A DNA stretch of 64,000 nt, taken from positions 220,555,711 to 220,619,710 of the forward strand of contig CM057460.1 in the NCBI GenBank assembly GCA_030035585.1. The letters run 5' to 3'. Below are positions 49,401 through 59,800 of this stretch, in pieces. The notes under the pieces are model-generated. The model made no database searches, had not been told where the DNA came from, and saw only the letters and a list, made by a program, of their open reading frames with translations. The DNA is from Dugong dugon (Eukaryota; Chordata; Mammalia; Sirenia; Dugongidae). The translations under genes were made by a program, and so were the position numbers. Each line of letters starts with the position of its first letter. Positions within the stretch are counted from its first letter, which is position 1.

Positions 49401-50297
49401 TCCCAAAGGTTTTGGTATGATGTGTTTTCATTCTCATTTTATTCTAGAAATATTTTGATTGCATCTTTGATTTTTTCTACTACCCGATGGTTTTTAAGCA
49501 AGGTGTTATTCAGTTTCCATGTTTTATTTATTTATTTTTTCCTTGCTCCTCCTGTTACTAATTTCTACTTTGATGGTGTTGTGATCAGAGAAGATACGTT
49601 GTATTATCTCAATGTTTTGGATTTTGTTAAGAGTTGCTTTGTGGCCTAAGATATGGTCTATTCTGGAGAACAGTCCATGTGCATTGGAAAAGAATGTGTA
49701 CTTTGCTGTTACTGGGTGGAGTGTTCTATATATATGAGGTCAAGTTGGTTGATTGTGGCCTTTAGATCTTCTGTATCTTTGATGAGTGTCTTTCTAGATG
49801 TTCTGTCCTTTACCGAGAGTGGTGTGTTGAAGTCTCCTATTATTATTGTGGAACTGTCAATTTCTCTTTTCAGTGCTGTTAAGAGTTTATGTATTTGAAG
49901 CCCTGTCATTGGGTGCATAGATATTTGATATTTATTATGGTTATATCCTCATGGTGGATTGTCCCTTTAATCATTATATAATGTCCTTTTTTTTACGATG
50001 GATTTTGTTTTAAAGTCTATTTCATCTGAGAGGAATATTGCTACCCCTGCTCTTTTTTGGTTGTTGTTTGCTTGATGTATTTTTTTTTTTCCATCCTTTG
50101 ATTTTTAAAATATTTATGTCTTTGTTTCTAAGGTGTGTCTCTTGTAGACAGCATATTGATGGGTTCTGTTTTTTTATCCATTCTTTCAGTCTCTGTCTGT
50201 TTATGGGTGTATTTAAGCTATTTACGTTCAGTGTGGTTATTGATAGGTGTGAGTTTATTGCTGTCATTTTGTAGTGCTTTTTTTGTGGTGCTGACAT
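46480..50297 (-). pseudogene. L1 ORF2, broken
   Basis: Endonuclease start SHLSITTLNVNSLNTPI near 50250, then CCLQETHLRNKD. The C-terminal side of the endonuclease and the linker are in the open stretch 48883-49437, the reverse transcriptase is at 48007-48348 ([16 protein letters not shown], altered LFVDDVIL), and the C-terminal region is at 46650-46865 ([20 protein letters not shown]). Many interruptions. A T-run near 47450-47471 on the plus strand is an expansion within it. Confidence 0.85.
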
Positions 50298-50522
50298 TTA
50301 CTTTGTTCTCTTATTCTTCTGTGCTGAATTCCTTTTGTTTGTGTATTTTTTTGTTTCTTTTGTTTTTGTAGATTTTGTGTTTCCTGAGACTTTATGTTTT
50401 TCTTCTCCATTTTGATGAGTAGGTTTGTTAACTTTCTTTGTGGTTACCTTGAAATTTACCCCTATCTTCCTAAGTTTAAACCAATCTTTTATTACTTGAT
50501 AATGCCTTGACTTCCTCTTCAT
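50298..50522 (-). CDS. small basic open frame between L1 ORF1 and ORF2
   Basis: 74 codons, MKRKSRHYQVIKDWFKLRK, then NKPTHQNGEEKHKVS. Homologous to the frame at 23753-24010. Its TAA abuts the ATG of an ORF2 frame that begins MSAPQKKHYKMTAINSH. The C-terminal ends of the two copies are in different frames after an indel, so only about 60 residues are shared. Confidence 0.35.
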   Translation of the reverse strand: MKRKSRHYQVIKDWFKLRKIGVNFKVTTKKVNKPTHQNGEEKHKVSGNTKSTKTKETKKYTNKRNSAQKNKRTK

Positions 50523-50619
50523 TTGAAAGTTCTATACCTACACTGTGTATTCCCTCTTTTATTGCTCTGACATTGTTGTTATTTACAGATTGACATCTCC
50601 AGTATCCTGATGTAATTTT

Positions 50620-51402
50620 TTGTTTTCTTTTATCCTTAAGAGTCCATTATCTAGGTTGGTATCTGGCTGATGCTGTATTATGTGCTAGATTCAGGTTGTT
50701 GTTTGATGTTGTTGGTTTTCTAACTGAAGGACTCCCTTTAATAATTACCCTAAGTTTGGTTTGCTTTTTACATATTCCCTTAATTTCTGTTTATCTGGAA
50801 ATGTCCTAGTTTTGTCAATATATTGAGCAAGACTTTTGCAGAATATATTAGTCTTGGTTGGTATTTTTTTTTTTCTTTTAAGATTTTATATATGTCATCC
50901 CATTGCTTTCTTGCCTGCACAGTTTCTGACAAGTAATCAGAGCTTAGTCTTATTGTTTTCTCTTTTTATACGACTTTTCGTTTTTCTTGCGCTGGTCTCA
51001 GGATTCTTTCTCTGTTTTTGGTTTCAGCAAGTGTCATAATAATATGTCTTGGTGATTTCTTTTGGTATCTATCCTATACGGGATTCTTTGAGCTTCTTGG
51101 ATAGTCAGTTTTTTGTCTTTCATGATATTAGGGAAGTTTTCTGTCATCAAATCTTCAATGATCCTCTCTATGTTTTCCGTTTTCTCCCCCTATTCTGGCA
51201 TTCCAGTCCATGCAAATTTTTGCTTTTGATTATATCCCACATCATTCTAAGAGTTTCCTCATTTTTCTTCATTCTTTTCTCTGAATTTTTCCTTAAAGTA
51301 GAATCTAAGGATTTGTCTTCAATTTGGCTGATCCTGTCTTCCGTTGTTTAAAATTTGCTCCTAAAACCTTCTATGGCACTGTTCATTTCTGAAATCTTGC
51401 TA
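50620..51402 (-). pseudogene. L1 ORF1 C-terminal part, broken and 5'-truncated
   Basis: Inverted ORF1 from the segment equivalent to IEGLRGRFE down to the C-terminal RNA-binding domain. It ends at the L1 5' truncation point. Confidence 0.75.
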
Positions 51403-51896
51403 TACATATATATTCTAACATAACAGTATAGTTAGCAATCTTAGGAAATTTAACTTTGGAATACTACTATTATCTAATCCACAGTCTATACTGAAATTCC
51501 ACAGATTGAACCAATAATGTCCAGTAGAGTTATTTTTTCCCAGTCCAATCTGGTATCATACATTATACCCATTTATTCATCAAGTTTCTTTAACCTCCCT
51601 TAATTTGGAACATACTTCAGTCTTATTTTGTGTTTATTGGCTTTGACATTTTTGAGGAGAACAGGTCAGTTATTTTGTAGCCAGCTGCTCAATTGAAATT
51701 TTCTTATGATTAGATGCAGGTTGTGCAATTTAGCAGAAATATCATGGAAGTGATGTTGTTTTTCATGTACTTATCGGCTATTTGAATATTTTCTTCTGTG
51801 AAGCATTTGTGCAAGCCTTTTCCTCATTTTTATATTGGAATGTTTGCCCTTTTTGTTATTGATTTGTAGAGGTTCTTTATGTATCGTAAATACAAA

Positions 51897-52391
51897 CAGG
51901 GCTTCGAACTGTTTCTTCCTTGCTCAGTCGTGGCCAACGAACTGAAACCAGAACAGACGCAAATTTTTACCATTTGGGTGATCCGGAACAATAACAGGAA
52001 TAGGAAAAATTATGGGTCAAAGCCCTGGAATAGGACACTCAGAAGAGGCGTAATGAGCCCTTTCAGGAGCCTGATGCATCAGATTGGATTATTGGCAGGA
52101 CTGTGGAGAGTGACACACATTCAAAGCCACACAGCCTCTGCCATCTTTGAGCGGGGCACTTCTGTTTACAACTCTGCTCAAAATCCGACAGGCAGGAGAT
52201 GTGATTGCTATGCAACATGTAGATCCCCTTGTTTTCTAAGAGGGAGATCAGGTTTCTAGCAGAACTTTGACCCATAATTTTTCCCATTCAGTTTATCGTT
52301 CTGGGTCACCCAAATTTAAAAAAACTCTGGTCTGTTCCAGTTTTACTTCCTCAGCCATGACCGAACGGGGAAGAACCAGTTCGAAGCCCTG
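51897..52391. mobile_element. hAT-like non-autonomous DNA transposon with about 125-bp inverted repeats
   Basis: Starts CAGGGCTTCGAACTG and ends CAGTTCGAAGCCCTG. The two ends pair over about 125 bp with modest divergence (for example aaaaattatgggtcaaag near 52010 against its complement near 52265). Flanking octamers aatacaaa and tatataaa match at 6 of 8. Length 495 bp, no transposase frame. The CAGGG terminus and 8-bp duplication fit the hAT superfamily. Confidence 0.82.
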
Positions 52392-52472
52392 TATATAAAT
52401 AATCACATATTTTTTAACTATCATATATATTTGTCAGCTATCTTACTTACATACATAGATATACATAAACAT

Positions 52473-52650
52473 TTGTTGTTGTTAGGTGCCATTGAGTTGG
52501 TTCTGACTCATAGTGACCCTATGTAAAACAGAAAAAACACTGCCTGGTCCTGTGCCATCCTCACAAATGTTGCTGTTTGAGTCCATTGTTGGAGCCACTG
52601 TGTCAATCCATGTCATTGAGGGTCTTCCACATGTACGTAGACATATATGT
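52473..52650 (-). mobile_element. RTE/BovB-type LINE 3' fragment
   Basis: ttgttgttaggtgccattg, then tgactcatagtgaccctatg, tggtcctgtgccatcctcac and tgagggtcttccac is the inverted RTE 3' end. Confidence 0.85.
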
Positions 52651-55431
52651 ATATAGTGGATGTGCAGGTATGTGTGTGTGTGGTATGTATGTGTAGGTAA
52701 TATTTTCTCCCTATCTGTGGCTGTCTTTTCATAGTCTTAATGATGTCTTCATCATCGACATTTAGTGCTTTTTTCATCCTAAGAAATCTGCCTGCCCTAA
52801 AATCACAAAGACATCTTCTATATTTCCTTTTAGAAAATTTATAGTTTTAAATTTTACGTTGAGGTCTATAATTCATATAAAATTAATTTTTGTGTAAGGT
52901 GTAAGGGTGTGAGGTAGGGATTGGTATTCATTTTTTGCCATACATTTACTCAGGTTTTCCAGTACTGTTTGTTGAAAAGTTTTTCTTTTACCTACTGAAT
53001 ATCATAGTGTGCTTCTGAAAATCAATTCATCATATATGTATGCAAATATTTCTAGATCATCTATTATGTTCCATTGATCTATATATATCTTGTTTAATAT
53101 AGCTTTAGAGTAAATCTGGAAACCTGGCTGAATGAGTCATCCACTTTTGTTCTTTTTTATAAGACTATTTGGGTGTTTTTTCAGTCCTTTACTTTTTTGC
53201 TTATATTTTTAAATCAAGTTGGAATATAGGTCTTTTGCTTTTCTGTACAAATTTTATAATCAACAATCTATAAAGGCTGTTGGTATTTTGACTGGGTTAC
53301 ATTGATTATTTTAGAGAGACTTATTAACTAAAGAAAATTTAATTTTCCAATCCATGAATATCTTTTTCCATTTTTTTAAAAATTAATCTCCATTATATAT
53401 TAGGGATGCTTTATAGTTTTACACATTGAAATTTTTCATATCTGTTGTTAAATTTATTCCCAAGTATATTATGCTTTATGCTACTATAAATGGAAAAGTA
53501 TTTTCCAAGTATTTGTTCCTACCATACAGAAATACAATTGAATTTTCTATATTGTTCTTGTATCCTATGACTCTCTAAACCCATTTATTAATTCCAGGAA
53601 TTAATATTTCCTAGGATTTTCTACTTAAGTAAAAACATCTATGATTAAAGACAGCTGAAACTTTTCCTTTCCAAACATTATTAATTTCATTTCCTATTCA
53701 TGCCTGGCTAGGACTTCCAGTATAATGTTGAATAGTAGTGGTGAGTATGGACATCTTTGCCTTGGTTCCAATCTTAAATTTAGTGTTTAACCATTAAGTA
53801 TGATGTTAGCTATAGATTGTTCTTAGATGCCGTTTATCATATTAAGGAAGTTCCCTATATTCCTAGTTTGCTAAGAGTTTTTTTTTTTTTTTATTGTGAG
53901 TGGATGTTGAATTTTGTCAAATAATTTTTTTTGCATATACTGAGATGATCAATTGTCATTTCTCTTTTATTATGCTAATATGATGACTTAGGGATTATAT
54001 TCTTAATGTTTTGCTAATATTGCATTCACAGAATAAACTCCAATCACTTTAAGAGTTAAAACTGTACTTCATGTGGATTGTAAGAATCTTGCAACAAATA
54101 ATTTTTCTTATACTCTGCCCTTTGTGCAATGAATCTACTTGTAATTTCCATAATACAGTATTGTAATTTTCTAATCTTATAGTCAGTTGTAATTTAGATA
54201 AATTAAAAGAGGAAAAATGGTTCTTTAAAAAATACTTACTAACATATTTACCATTTATCATGTTCTTTTTTCATTCCTATAGATCTGAGTTTCCATTTTA
54301 TGCCATTTCCTTCATCCTGAATGACTTCTACTAGCATTTCTTAATGTGCAGGTTTTCTAGCATCATGTTCTTTCAGCTTTTGTTTATTGAAAATACCTTT
54401 TGCCTCAATTTTTTAAGAATATTTTTGCTAGATATATAAGTTGATAGTTTCCCCCCCTTATAATATTTTAAAGATTTGCTTCATTGTCTTCTAGCCTTCA
54501 CAATTTCTGATAAGTCATCCATAATTTGTACTGATGGTCTCCTTTATGCAATACTTTTCCTTCCTCAGCTTACAATATTTTGTAATACAATATTTTGGTT
54601 TCCAGCAGCTTGATCCTTATGTGCTTGCATGTAATCTTCTTTGTATTCATTCTGCTTGGGGTTTTCTGAGTTTTTTTGAACTGTAAATTTATGGGTTTTT
54701 CTTTTTAACTGAATTTTGGGAAATTTTGGCCATTTCTTTAAATATTTTTCTACTACATTTTCTCCCTCTTACTTTTATGGACCTCTAATTATATGTATAA
54801 TAGGTTATCTGATAAATTTATCACATGTTGCTGAAACTCGGTTCATTTTCTTTGCAGTCTTTTTTCTCTCTGTGCTTCAAACTGGATAATTTGTTTTAAT
54901 CTGTCTTAAAATTCACTGATCCTTTCTTCTTCCTTCTCCAATCTTTCCTTAAATCCAATAGAGTAAGTTTTTCATTTCTATTTGAAATTTACCATATGTC
55001 CACTCATTATGACCACCATTTTCTTTACGTTACTGAACATTTTTGAAATAACAGCTCTAAAGTCCAAACATCTTGGTGTCCACTCAGGGTCTGCTTCTGT
55101 TGCCTACTTTGTTTTTTGACCTTTGGTCATGGTATCTGTTTTTTTTCTTTTTTTTTTTTGGTATATCTAGTTATTTATTTATTTATTTTTATTGTATAAC
55201 TGTATTACTCTCCAAATTTTTGCAGCTCAGGTGTTAACCATGTTTTTCAAAAAAGTTTATTTGCAGATTTTGAGACTCCTGCTGCTATTTCCTCCTTGTT
55301 GGAATTTCTCTACTCAATTTGCAGCTGATACGGCAGCCCAGATCTCTGTCTTCTGATATTTCATTCCCATAAGATTGTAGCTTTCTGCTCCTGTTCTGAT
55401 GTTCTATTTTTTGTCCCCTACACCACATGAG

Positions 55432-55712
55432 CGGAGTCCTGCTGGCACAGTGGTTAACCGCTCAGCTGTTAACCAAAAGGTTGGCAGTTCAACACCTCCA
55501 GTGGCTTTGCAGGAGAAAGATGTGGTAGTCTGCTTCCATAAAGATCAAAGGCTTGGAAACTTGATGGGGCAGTTTCTACTCTGTCCGATAGGGTTGTTAT
55601 GAGTTGGAATCGACTTGATGGCAATGGGTTTGTTTGTTTCATAATAGGTTCACTGTAAGTTGGAATCAACTCAAAGGCAATGTTTTTGTTTTTTTCTTTT
55701 CTTTTTTTTTTT
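55432..55712 (+). repeat. AfroSINE with repeated 3' tail
   Basis: gcggagtcctgctggcac, then ggttggcagttcaacacc and ggttgttatgagttggaatc, followed by a second tail unit (aggttcactgtaagttgg) and a T-run. Flanking TACACCACATG and TACACCATGTG match at 9 of 11. Confidence 0.88.
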
Positions 55713-55779
55713 GGTTACACCATGTGGATTGGGAAATAAAATAGTATCAATATAAATATAACCTAATCCTTTTCCCTTC

Positions 55780-56287
55780 TGTCATGGATTGAATTGTGTC
55801 CCCAAAAAATATCTGTCAACTTGGCTGGGTCATGATTCCTGGTATTGTATGACTGTCTACCATTTTGTTATCTGATGTGATTTCCCGATTTCTTGTAAAT
55901 CCTACCACTATGATGCAGTGAGATGGATTAGTGGTGGTTATATTGATGAGATCTACCAGATTGGATAGTGTCTTAAGCCAATCTCTTTTGAGACATAAAA
56001 GACAGAAGCAAGCAGAGAGACAGGGAACCTCATACCACCAAGAAAACAGTGCCGGGAGCAGAGCGCTTCCTTTGGACCTGAGTTTCCTGCACTGAGATGC
56101 TCCCAGACCAAGGCAAGACTGATGACAAGGACCTTCTGCCAGAGCCAACAGAGAGAGAAAGGCTTCCTGGAGCTGGTGCCCTGAATTTGGACTTGCAGCC
56201 TACTGGACAGTGAGAGAATAAACTTCTCTTTGTTAAAGTCATCCACTTGTGATATTTCTGTTATAGCAGCACTAGATGACTAAGACA
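55780..56287 (+). mobile_element. solo LTR, MaLR-like fossil
   Basis: 508 bp from tgtcatggattgaattgtg to ttatagcagcactagatg then ctaagaca, the termini typical of MaLR-class LTRs. No internal region, so a recombined solo LTR. It is less diverged from its expected pattern than the LTR at 15385 and so is probably younger. Confidence 0.75.
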
Positions 56288-57242
56288 TTTTCTTTCAAGG
56301 GTCAAATCTTTTGTGCCTGCTTTCAGTGTCTCTCCAATGTCTACATTTAGTTTTGCCTCTTCCAAAGTTCATAGTTTCTATCACTTGGGAGTTCATCTAA
56401 AACATGTTATTCTACCATTTCCAGAAACGGAAACTGTTATTTTTTTCCCCATTTTCCAGTTATTTTGGTTTCATCTTGAACCAATGATTATTAGATTCTA
56501 GTTTTTTTTTTTTAATATTTCCATTCCAGTTCTTTTAGCCTTATAAGAAATATTGTTTGATTCTGCACTATGTCAGTGGTCATTCGTAATTCATAGTATT
56601 ATAAGTTTTTATAATTTTATGTTAATCCATAGCTATTTCAGTAGGAATAATGGGAGTTTTGTCAGAAGATAGTAGTTAGACACCACTTTAAATCAAGTAT
56701 AAGATATGTATTTCCAATTCCATTTCTGGTCTATTTTGCTACATTAGCACTGTCATCTCTCAGAAGAGAAAAAATAAAGTGAAGCTCCTTGTGCTGAATG
56801 GAAACTGACATGTGACAAATAAATCCGTGGGTATGCTCAGTATGCTCCTCTGCCCCCTTTTTTATTCAAGTGACAGGCTTTTTTAGAGATGAAAGCAGAC
56901 ATTATTTTCCCAGTGAGACTTTGGTGTCTTTGAAATCTTTCCTGCTGTCACTCCCTGGTAACCTGAACTCTTTCGACATCATTATGGATTATCAATACGC
57001 TCTTTAGGTTTTCTTAGTCACACAAGATGGTTGCCGAGGTAACAAGGCCTAGACAGGTAATCTCTCCCTTTTACACAAAAAGCCCCAAAATGGTGGCTAT
57101 GTAAGGACCACAGTGCGTCATCATTAGCAGACTGGCTCTATACAAATTGGTTACTTTCTGCACTTTATTATTATGTGGAACAAGTCTCAGGTGTTTAATA
57201 TGGGCACCATGCCTTCAACTAATTTCACCTCTGCTTTAAAAA
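56288..57242. other. unique intronic block with candidate regulatory motifs
   Basis: No repeat recognised. 56930-57180 has balanced composition and contains a full RFX X-box-like palindrome at 57030-57043 and a tgcgtcatca ATF/AP-1-like site near 57115. Confidence 0.45.
57030..57043. promoter_or_regulatory. candidate RFX X-box
   Basis: GTTGCCGAGGTAAC fits the symmetrical X-box GTNRCC-N2-RGYAAC exactly. Single sites of this kind occur by chance in large genomes. Confidence 0.4.
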
Positions 57243-57501
57243 CAGGGCTTCGAACCGGTTCGTTCTAGTTCAAAGCCCTGCTGAGAATTTGCATTTCTGC
57301 TCCAGATATACTGAATCAGAACCTACATTTTAACAAGACCTCCAGGTGATTCTTATGTATAATAAATTTTGAGAACTACTGCTCTATTAGTGGTTCTCAG
57401 AACTGGTCCCTAACTAGCAGCATTATTGTCACCTGGGAAATTGTTGGAAATGCAAATTCTCAGCAGAGGTTTGAACTGGAAGGAACAGGTTTGAAGCCCT
57501 G
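57243..57501. mobile_element. hAT-like element with the same terminal sequence, 259 bp
   Basis: Ends CAGGGCTTCGAACCGG and, inverted, CAGGGCTTCAAACCTG. Inverted repeats extend about 55 bp, to gctgagaatttgcatttc. Octamers tttaaaaa (57235-57242) and tctaaaaa (57502-57509) match at 7 of 8. The interior looks like two halves of an old hAT-Charlie-type MER repeat in swapped order. Confidence 0.78.
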
Positions 57502-57594
57502 TCTAAAAATTCACTTTCTGCAGTGATTTTCTTGACTAAAACTAAGAATCTTATTGCTAAGGCTCATTCTTCTTAACAACTGGAAAAAAAAAAA

Positions 57595-57641
57595 AAAAAA
57601 ACAAAAAACCAAACCTGTTGCCCTCGAGTGGATTCTGACAG
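57595..57641 (-). repeat. AfroSINE tail fragment with A-run
   Basis: aaaaaccaaacctgttgcc, then ctcgagtggattctgac in inverted orientation. Confidence 0.65.
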
Positions 57642-58130
57642 TTAAAGAAGCAATAGCAGAAATATCCTCTTAGCATTAAGACATAGTTAAACCTACTTTC
57701 ATATATAAATGGATTTTTTTCCCCTTTAGGTTATATGAAAGTCATTTCATTATATTAAGAAATTGGTAACAGACACATTTTAAATTATATATAAAGATAC
57801 AATTTCCAACCAGACACACAAGCATACAGATAAATGCTAGTTCAACTGTCTAGTGATAAACATATGTCTCATGTGCACGTTACCCTTGGCAGGTTATATC
57901 CCTGGCTGATTGATAAGCCTGAAGATGTTACTATGCAGTACCCAGGTAATAAAGACAACATGTACAACATATCTATGCCCCAGCAGCCAAAACCCCAAAG
58001 TAATTCCTCACAAATGCTCTTCACCTAGATTTGTGAATGTTTGGACTCAACCATGGACAACTATACTAACCAGATAACATTTTTCTCACTCCATAAGGCA
58101 TTATAGTAAAATTCCTCTCTGCACTTTGCC
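57642..58130. other. intronic sequence, nothing recognised
   Basis: No repeat or coding signal seen. Confidence 0.45.
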
Positions 58131-58134
58131 TCTT

Positions 58135-58325
58135 AAGCAATGATTCCCAACAAAGGATTACTTTGGCCCTGTCCCCACCCAGGGGACATTGGGCAATGTC
58201 TGGAGTCATTTTTTGTTATCACAATTTTGGGGAGGGGTCTACTAGAATCTAGTGGGTAGAATCCACATCCTGTAATATGTAAGACAGTTCCCCAAACAGG
58301 ATATGGAGAAACTCTGGTCTAGAGG
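58135..58325 (+). repeat. MER5-type hAT-Charlie remnant
   Basis: cacccaggggacattgggc, then aatgtctggagtcatttttt and gaatccacatcctgtaa are hallmarks of MER5A/B, an ancient non-autonomous DNA transposon. Confidence 0.85.
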
Positions 58326-58639
58326 ATAATGAATTGTCAACATAAGTATAAATTTCAAATTTCTTGGGTTTATATCTTGACAAGTAACTTTCACACGAGT
58401 GGGTGCCATTTCTGCTACTTAAATGCATGTGACTCTAAAATACCATTTTGTTCTCATCAGAACTTGCTCTTTCATTTGTCTGATTTAGCTAGAACACAAG
58501 GTAGACTCATGAGCTGCCTCAGATCAACAGAAATCTTAAAATTTGGAGTCATCAGCACCGCTCCACCCTCTATTCTTCTGGTTTGAGTGCTCTGGGTTTG
58601 GCTCCTTTTGAGCTGTACACTATAATGAGGCCCACTGAC
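58326..58639 (-). other. DSCAM intron just downstream of the Ig4 exon
   Basis: 314 bp with no repeat recognised. The exon's donor (gtcagt) sits at its right edge. Confidence 0.6.
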
Positions 58640-58915
58640 CTTCGAGTACCACCTGCACATAGTCTTGAGCAGACAGCTTGTCCTTGCGAACAAAGCACTG
58701 GTATGCGCCCCCGTCACTTTTGACCATGTGATCCATTATAAGGTTTTCGTGGTTGATCCCTGTGATCCTCACATTTTTTCCAGGATTGAGAATTTCACCA
58801 TTTCGGTACCAGGAGAGCTCCTGGTCCTCAGTTCCTGTCATGCTGCAGGACAAGGACACCTGGCTACCCACGCTGCTTTTGACCTTCCTGGGGCTGATGG
58901 AAGCTTTCAGTGGCT
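58640..58915 (-). CDS. DSCAM: DSCAM exon encoding immunoglobulin domain 4
   Basis: Down syndrome cell adhesion molecule is a neuronal type I membrane protein with ten Ig and six fibronectin III domains, acting in self-avoidance, axon guidance and synaptic lamination. This 276-bp exon (92 codons, phase 1 at both ends) reads from [19 protein letters not shown] to VQVVLE. It contains the Ig cysteines in VSLSCSMTG and GAYQCFVRK and the core Trp in LSWYRNG. The acceptor is a pyrimidine-poor ...tctccag just above 58915 and the donor is gtcagt just below 58640. The protein matches my memory of human DSCAM Ig4 (about residues 310-405) almost residue for residue; the Met in SCSMTG is Val in the human protein as I recall it. 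The sequence fits DSCAM better than its paralogue DSCAML1. It is the most 5' exon of the gene in the window. Confidence 0.96.
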
Positions 58916-59639
58916 CTGGAGATTTTGATAAAAGAAAAAAGAAGTTAAAAACATCACAAACATAAATGTTACTTCAATCACGTGTTAGACTTCTGAAAAG
59001 GCAAATGGAGCACTCCAAGCATACTCTATACAGTTCTTACATTCAGTATTTCACAATGCACCATCTGAGAACACTTTATTGTTAGTTGCTTTTCTGGCCT
59101 TCTTTTTTTCTGTGTAGCAAATAGACCAATGTTGGCTCAATTGATTTTTCACTGAGTAAATGTAAAGATGACATTATCAACCCTTTGGCAATAAGAAATG
59201 CAGTGTGCTGGTTAACAGTAGGGATATAAGTATTTAAATATTTAAAATTCATTGGCCTTGTCCCAAGGTAGCTGTGGTGGGTTTTCCCTGGGCCATTCTC
59301 ACATACGCACTTACACATATAACACACTTACACAATAACCCCTAAGCTATTGTGGTTTAACCAGGACCCAAAATGCACAGCTATAATAAAACAGATTGAT
59401 ACTAGAATTTTTGACCATGAAATAGAAGCTTTTCATTAAAATGAGGCTAACTGGTACGGACAGGGATGGAATTCCCATCCTTGACCTTCTATGTTTCAAT
59501 TCAACAAACAAAATTCAATCTAGGAAGCATTTATTAAGCAGCTACTGTGTGCCAAGGACTGGGTTAAATCCACAGATGACACAAAGATGAATAAGGTAGA
59601 AGGGTACTAACATTGTGGTGTAACTAGTATATTCCATAA
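58916..59639 (-). other. DSCAM intron upstream of the Ig4 exon
   Basis: The acceptor tract tttatcaaaatctccag lies at the left edge. 59500-59600 (catttattaagcagctac, tgtgccaaggactgggtt) resembles an old mammal-wide repeat. Otherwise unrecognised. Confidence 0.5.
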
Positions 59640-59800
59640 AGTCATCGAACACCTTACATACATCAGTTAATTTAGTCTTCCCAGAAGCCTACACATTTTG
59701 AATTATCATTTTCATTTTATAGAAGAGGAAATGGTCATTCAGAGATTGTTTAACTTTGTATAACTTAAACAAATCCACTCAGCAGGTAAACGGCACATGT
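59640..59800 (-). repeat. MIR SINE fragment
   Basis: tcattttcattttatagaag, then aggaaatggtcattcagag is the inverted MIR core region. Confidence 0.65.

Larger units (their letters stand above)
45525..51402 (-). mobile_element. LINE-1, truncated within ORF1, 5.9 kb
   Basis: On the minus strand: ORF1 remnant from 51402, inter-ORF region, ORF2 (50297 to about 46480), then a single-unit 3' UTR to 45525. ORF1 and the 5' UTR beyond gaaatcttgc are missing. The poly-A tail is eroded and I see no clear target-site duplication. Confidence 0.92.
51690..55160 (-). mobile_element. ancient LINE-1 (L1M-type), interrupted
   Basis: Diverged L1 in inverted orientation: tgtacttatcggctatttg, tttgttattgatttgtagagg, gttccattgatctatatat and taggacttccagtataatg mark the ORF2 region, and 54290-55130 resembles an older L1 5' or ORF1 part. 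It is split by the hAT-like element at 51897-52391 and an RTE fragment at 52473-52650. Confidence 0.7.

Noticed and set aside
48883-49437. A 184-codon open frame as a free-standing gene
   Set aside because: It is the endonuclease-to-RT linker region of the inverted L1 ORF2, not an independent gene.
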